A stretch of 36,733 nt of DNA from Singulisphaera sp. GTDB taxonomy: Bacteria; Planctomycetota; Planctomycetia; Isosphaerales; Isosphaeraceae. Location: positions 1-36,733 of the forward strand of contig DAIDJG010000385.1 in assembly GCA_027451445.1 (NCBI GenBank). The letters are read 5' to 3'. The position numbers and the translations under genes were made by a program. The notes below the pieces were generated by a model. The model worked only from the letters and a program-made list of their open reading frames with translations, was not told the DNA's origin and did no database searches. Positions 32,929 through 36,733 of this stretch are shown here, one piece after another; position 1 is the stretch's first letter; every line of letters begins with the position of its first letter.

Positions 32929-34341
32929 ATGAACATGCCGATCAGTCGACGAGATCTGTTGCGGGGCGCGGGTTGTGGGTTCGGCTATCTGGCCCTCGCA
33001 GGCCTTGCCACGGCGGAGACGGTCAACCCCCTGGCGCCCCGGGTTCCCCCAATCCCGGCGCGCGCGAAGCGAGTGATCTTCCTCTTCATGCAGGGTGGTG
33101 TGAGCCAGGTCGACTCGTTCGATCACAAGCCGCAGCTCGACTCCGCCGACGGCAAGATGATGTCATTCGACGATGCGCGGGTGCTGGCGAACACCGGGAA
33201 GCGGGGCTCATCCCAGCGCGTGATGAAGCCGCTCTGGAAGTTCGCGCAACACGGCGAGTGCGGTCGCTGGAGTTCGGATCTGTTCCCGGAGATCAACCGG
33301 CACGTCGATGACCTTTGCTTTATCCACTCGATGCACACCGAAGGCGTGGCCCACGGCCCGGCGACGTTGTTCCTGCACTGTGGCGCGACGACGAATATCC
33401 GGCCATCGTTCGGCTCCTGGCTGCTCTACGGGCTGGGGACCGAGAACGAGAACCTGCCCGGATTTGTCTCGATCGCTCCGTCGGCGGGCAATGGCGGGGC
33501 TCGAAACTACGGGAGTGCCTTCCTTCCGGCGGTTTATCAGGGGACACCGCTCGGGAAGGCCGGGGCGCCGGCGTCGCAGGCGACGATCCGCAATCTGACG
33601 AACCCCGGATTGTCCGCGGCGGCTCAGCGCCGCGAGTTTGACTTGTTGCGCGAGCTGAACGCCGAGCAGATCAAGAAAGCCCCAGGGGATTCCGAGCTGG
33701 AAGCGATCATCTCGTCGTACGAGCTGGCCTGGCGCATGCAGAGCCATGCGCCGCACGTCCTGGACCTCGCGGATGAGAGCCGAGACACGCTTGCGCTCTA
33801 CGGGATTGGCGAGCCGGCGACCGACAATTTCGGCCGGCAGTGCCTGATGGCGCGGCGGTTGAGCGAGTCCGGCGTGCGCTTTGTTCAGGTGACCTACGGG
33901 GACAGTACGGCGAATCCCGCATGGGATCAGCACTCCAACTTGCCGAAGCATGCGGAACACGCTCGCAACGTCGATCGCCCGATCGCCGGGCTCCTGGCCG
34001 ACCTCAAGCGGAGGGGCCTGCTTGAAGACACCCTGGTGTGGTGGGGCAGCGAGTTTGGACGTACTCCGTACGCCGAAAAGAACGGCACCGGTCGCGACCA
34101 CAATCCGGGCGGTTTTACCGTCTGGCTGGCGGGTGCCGGGGTCAAGCCGGGCTTTGCCTTCGGGGCGACGGATGAACTTGGCCACAAGGCGGTGGTCGAT
34201 AAAGTTCACATGCACGACCTGCACGCGACGATCTTGTATCTACTCGGCCTGGATCACGAAAAGCTCACGTTCCGCTACGCCGGGCGCCCGTTCCGGTTGA
34301 CGGACGTGTCGGGGACGGTGATCCACGACATACTGGCTTGA
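32929..34341 (+). CDS. DUF1501 protein, Tat-exported (second copy)
   Basis: A 470-residue DUF1501 protein. The Tat signal is clear: PISRRDLLRGAGCGFGYLAL. Family marks are IFLFMQGGVSQVDSFDHKP, FIHSMHTEGVAHGPATLFL, GVRFVQVTYGDS, LVWWGSEFGRTPYAEKNGTG and DHNPGGFTVWLAGAGVKPG. It is only moderately like the first DUF1501 gene. ATG 32929 has GGGGTG seven bases before; ATG 32935 is a second choice. It lies downstream of the PSCyt1/DUF1553 gene and the SUKH gene on the same strand. DUF1553-DUF1501 pairs are typical of planctomycetes, so the two probably work on the same substrate, whatever it is. Confidence 0.92.
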   Translation: MNMPISRRDLLRGAGCGFGYLALAGLATAETVNPLAPRVPPIPARAKRVIFLFMQGGVSQVDSFDHKPQLDSADGKMMSFDDARVLANTGKRGSSQRVMKPLWKFAQHGECGRWSSDLFPEINRHVDDLCFIHSMHTEGVAHGPATLFLHCGATTNIRPSFGSWLLYGLGTENENLPGFVSIAPSAGNGGARNYGSAFLPAVYQGTPLGKAGAPASQATIRNLTNPGLSAAAQRREFDLLRELNAEQIKKAPGDSELEAIISSYELAWRMQSHAPHVLDLADESRDTLALYGIGEPATDNFGRQCLMARRLSESGVRFVQVTYGDSTANPAWDQHSNLPKHAEHARNVDRPIAGLLADLKRRGLLEDTLVWWGSEFGRTPYAEKNGTGRDHNPGGFTVWLAGAGVKPGFAFGATDELGHKAVVDKVHMHDLHATILYLLGLDHEKLTFRYAGRPFRLTDVSGTVIHDILA

Positions 34342-34483
34342 GACAACACGAGATAACGTTCTCGGCCACCCCCTCGACCGCGCTGGATTGAGCCTGTATA
34401 GTTAAAGATCTCGCCCCTCCGCCCCGGGTCGCAACTGAGCCCCTGACGAGAGGAACCCCGCCGACGACTCTGGAAATCTCGAG

Positions 34484-35683
34484 ATGACGACACGCCAGCC
34501 CAACCAAGACGAGGTGCACTTCTCGCCCTCGTTCGTTCATCGGCTCTACTTCTCGAACGACGTGCTCGGCAACGATCACGAGATCCTGGCGAACGTGCTC
34601 GAACCGTCCGACGATCGTCCTGCGCGCGTGCAATTCTGGCTCGATGAGCACGTTGCGAGGGCGCAGCCCGATCTCAGAGCGAAGATCCGTGCATTCGCCG
34701 CGAAGTATCCAAGCCGGATCAAGCTCGCAGGGAACGTGCAGGTGGTGGTCGGTGGCGAGGCGGTCAAGAACGATATCCATATCCTGGAGCGCATGCTCAA
34801 GGTCTTCAACGCGGCGAATCTCGACCGGCGCTCGTATGTGGTGGTGATCGGCGGCGGTGCTGTGCTGGACGCCGTCGGGTTTGCCGCGGCCATCGCTCAC
34901 AGGGGCTTGCGACTGGTTCGCCTACCAACCACGACACTGGGACAGGCTGACTCCGGCGTCGGCGTGAAGAACGGCGTGAACCTGTTCGGTAAGAAGAACT
35001 GGCTCGGCGCCTTCGCGGTGCCCTGGGCGGTCATCAACGACACCGCGCTCCTCGCGACCCTGCCCGATCGCGACTTCATCTGCGGCTTCTCCGAGGCTGT
35101 GAAGGTCTCGCTCCTCAAGGAGCCGGCGCTCTTTGACACGCTCTGCGAACTGGCTCCTCGCGTCCGCGAACGCGACCTCGACGCGGCGCTCCCCGTCATT
35201 CGTGCGTCCGCCGAGTGGCATCGACGGCACATCACGCTCGGCGGCGACCCGTTCGAGGCCCTGGAGGCACGCCCCCTCGACTTCGGCCACTGGTCGGCTC
35301 ATAAACTCGAGGCGATGACCGAGTTTCAACTTCGGCACGGTGAAGCGGTGGCGATTGGACTGGCGATCGACACGGTGTATTCGGCCATGGCGCTCGGTCT
35401 GCCGGAGGCGGATGCGGAGCGCGTGTTGGGTTGCTTGAGGGACCTGGGATTCACGCTCGAGCATCCGATCCTGAACGACACGGAGACGCTGTTCCGCGGC
35501 CTCGAGGAGTTCCGCCAGCACCTGGGGGGACGCCTTACACTTACGATGCTTCGCGGCGTGGGCGCACCGATTGACGTCCACGAGATTGACGCCGGCAAAA
35601 TGCGTGAAGCCATTGCCCGGTTCGCGTGCGAAAAAGCGCCGGTATCAACCGGTCGCAAAGCGGGCTCGGGTTCGCGGGCCTAA
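34484..35683 (+). CDS. eboD: EboD-like protein (3-dehydroquinate-synthase superfamily)
   Basis: A 399-residue protein of the dehydroquinate-synthase fold. It matches the EboD branch, not housekeeping Aro[18 protein letters not shown] near the start, then [31 protein letters not shown] (NAD-binding), [43 protein letters not shown] (metal site) and [13 protein letters not shown]. EboD belongs to the ebo (eboA-F) cluster, implicated in making or exporting an unknown small molecule, possibly a cyclitol-like precursor. None of the other ebo genes is in the window. ATG 34484 is the first in-frame start with family similarity after it. An AroB function cannot be excluded. It is convergent with the ThuA gene, with a perfect hairpin between the stops. 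Confidence 0.82.
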   Translation: MTTRQPNQDEVHFSPSFVHRLYFSNDVLGNDHEILANVLEPSDDRPARVQFWLDEHVARAQPDLRAKIRAFAAKYPSRIKLAGNVQVVVGGEAVKNDIHILERMLKVFNAANLDRRSYVVVIGGGAVLDAVGFAAAIAHRGLRLVRLPTTTLGQADSGVGVKNGVNLFGKKNWLGAFAVPWAVINDTALLATLPDRDFICGFSEAVKVSLLKEPALFDTLCELAPRVRERDLDAALPVIRASAEWHRRHITLGGDPFEALEARPLDFGHWSAHKLEAMTEFQLRHGEAVAIGLAIDTVYSAMALGLPEADAERVLGCLRDLGFTLEHPILNDTETLFRGLEEFRQHLGGRLTLTMLRGVGAPIDVHEIDAGKMREAIARFACEKAPVSTGRKAGSGSRA

Positions 35684-35686
35684 CGT

Positions 35687-35714
35687 CTCGGCGCGGCATG
35701 CGAACCGCGCCGAG
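35687..35714. terminator. Perfect 10-bp hairpin between convergent eboD-like and ThuA genes
   Basis: CTCGGCGCGG (35687-35696) pairs exactly with CCGCGCCGAG (35705-35714), with an eight-base loop. It starts 4 bases after the eboD-like stop and ends 10 bases before the ThuA stop. It is therefore placed to end both transcripts. No T-tract is seen. Confidence 0.65.
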
Positions 35715-35724
35715 GGTGAACGGA

Positions 35725-36636
35725 TCATTTCGCATCCGACGGCGCGAGACTGACTTTGTCGGCGGTCGGGAGATTGTCCGGGATCGGTATCGTCACCTTA
35801 CCCGTCGCGGCCCACTCCGCGCCTCGGGCCACCAAGGTCTGAAAGCCGACGCAACGGATCGACGGGTCTCCTTTACCGCCGACGTGTCCCATCACAGTCG
35901 TGAAGACGCGTCCCTTGCCGTAGGGGATGACCCATACCATCGGCTCGTTGGTCCCGGTTCCCTTCATTTCCTTCGCGGCGAAGGCGGTGGCGAGGATGTG
36001 CATGTGCTCCGCCGGCCCGCGCTGGCCCTGGTAGAGTTCGTCCTTCGCGTGCATCCACTCGTGAGGCATGCCTTTCGTGATCGGGTGCTCAGCGTCTCGG
36101 ATCACGACCTTGAAGGCGTGCTGAGGGCCGTGACCCGCGCCGGGGCCTTCACCCTTGGGCGTGCGGACAACCTTGCCGTCCCCGTCAACAGTGACCCGCT
36201 CGCCATACTTGTTATCGCGCCAGCCGAGTCCGATCATCTTGTCGTATTCGCTCCAGCCGGCGAACGCGTTGTTGGCCGCATGGATGATCGCGAGACCGCC
36301 GCCGTTCGAGACATACTCTTCGAGAGCCTTCTCCACGCGGTCGGGCCAACGTTGGCCGTTGTAGTTGCTCAGAACCACGTCGTACTTGGTAAACTCCGGC
36401 TGGAAGGAATCCCACGCCCCCTTCGGCGCCTTGTTGTTGGGGGTTGTTGCCACGTCGACGGTGAAGCGGCCGGTGGCTTCGAGTGCGGCTTTCATCGGCG
36501 GGGTCATTTCTCGCCAGTTGTGATTGTTCTGGCCGTCGATGATGAGCATGCGCAGCTTCTCGGCGGCCGAGGCCGAATGGCCCCAGGCCACAGCGAAGAG
36601 CGCGACGAGTCCGTACAGAGCCAACTTTCGGTTCAT
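35725..36636 (-). CDS. Secreted ThuA-domain protein
   Basis: A 303-residue protein. The signal peptide is MNRKLALYGLVALFAVAWGH, with cleavage likely after SASA. The ThuA-like (glutamine-amidotransferase-like) fold follows, with LRMLIIDGQNNHNWREMTPP, VVLSNYNGQRWPDRVEKAL, GGGLAIIHAANNAFAGW, EHPITKGMPHEWMHAKDELY and GRVFTTVMGH. Planctomycetes carry many ThuA proteins; a role in sugar metabolism is inferred for the family, but the reaction is not firmly known. ATG 36636 has GGGAG eight bases upstream. It is convergent with the eboD-like gene. No ThuB partner is visible here. Confidence 0.9.
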   Translation of the reverse strand: MNRKLALYGLVALFAVAWGHSASAAEKLRMLIIDGQNNHNWREMTPPMKAALEATGRFTVDVATTPNNKAPKGAWDSFQPEFTKYDVVLSNYNGQRWPDRVEKALEEYVSNGGGLAIIHAANNAFAGWSEYDKMIGLGWRDNKYGERVTVDGDGKVVRTPKGEGPGAGHGPQHAFKVVIRDAEHPITKGMPHEWMHAKDELYQGQRGPAEHMHILATAFAAKEMKGTGTNEPMVWVIPYGKGRVFTTVMGHVGGKGDPSIRCVGFQTLVARGAEWAATGKVTIPIPDNLPTADKVSLAPSDAK

Positions 36637-36733
36637 TGTGTCGCTCCCAGGTTTGAAGGTGCAGCGCGGCCGCTGGGCCGTGCTCGGAACTGACAGACTG
36701 CGGAGCGCGGGGGCCGAAGTCAAGAGTGCCGAA

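Noticed and set aside
33208-34224. Minus-strand open frame of 338 codons
   Set aside because: It is antisense to the second DUF1501 gene, without recognisable domains.
1-36733. tRNA, rRNA, CRISPR array, phage attachment site or replication origin
   Set aside because: I looked for tRNA T-loop patterns, regularly spaced direct repeats and clustered DnaA-like boxes and found none that hold up by eye. A tool such as tRNAscan-SE could still reveal one.

Overview
The window looks like chromosomal DNA of a high-G+C planctomycete, probably an Isosphaerales or Gemmatales relative. The evidence is the combination of families: two DUF1501 proteins, a PSCyt1/DUF1549/DUF1553 cytochrome-like protein, a ThuA-domain protein, a decayed DUF1559 pseudopilin gene, a formaldehyde-activating-enzyme (Fae) homologue and an EboD-type dehydroquinate-synthase-like protein. 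The order-level placement is inference. I saw no rRNA, tRNA, CRISPR array or intact transposase.

Left part (1-12.4 kb). A leader with two copies of a C/G-rich hairpin repeat comes first. A minus-strand run follows: a GH38-like protein, a YceH-family protein, an AhpD-like peroxidase and a TIM-barrel isomerase-like protein. A plus-strand operon then encodes pabB, pabC and a Nif3/YbgI-family protein, each joined to the next by an ATGA stop/start overlap. After it come a small unknown gene with its own terminator, a medium-chain reductase and a two-domain sulfurtransferase.

Molybdenum hydroxylase operon (12.65-16.75 kb). A Tat-exported [2Fe-2S] subunit, a molybdopterin catalytic subunit, an FAD subunit and a 77-residue cysteine-rich protein of unknown function are tightly packed and end at a strong terminator.

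Decay zone (16.75-19.2 kb). A DUF1559 pseudopilin remnant has an in-frame stop. A class II photolyase remnant has two frameshifts, a nonsense codon and loss of both ends; it is cut exactly at a 178-bp palindromic REP/BIME-like element with 12-bp terminal inverted repeats. A lipoprotein gene lies between them. This is the clearest region of genome erosion in the window.

Middle (19.2-27.5 kb). A MurE-like ligase has most of its diagnostic motifs changed. It is followed by a single-domain receiver lacking its usual lysine, an HSL-type esterase, a Fae homologue lacking the usual catalytic histidine, a VanZ protein, a secreted M30-like zinc peptidase and an MFS transporter.

Right part (27.5-36.7 kb). 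A DUF1501 gene is divergent from a large PSCyt1/DUF1549/golvesin-like/DUF1553 gene. That gene is followed by a SUKH (SMI1/KNR4) gene and a second DUF1501 gene. A lone eboD-like gene and a convergent secreted ThuA protein close the window, with a perfect hairpin between them.
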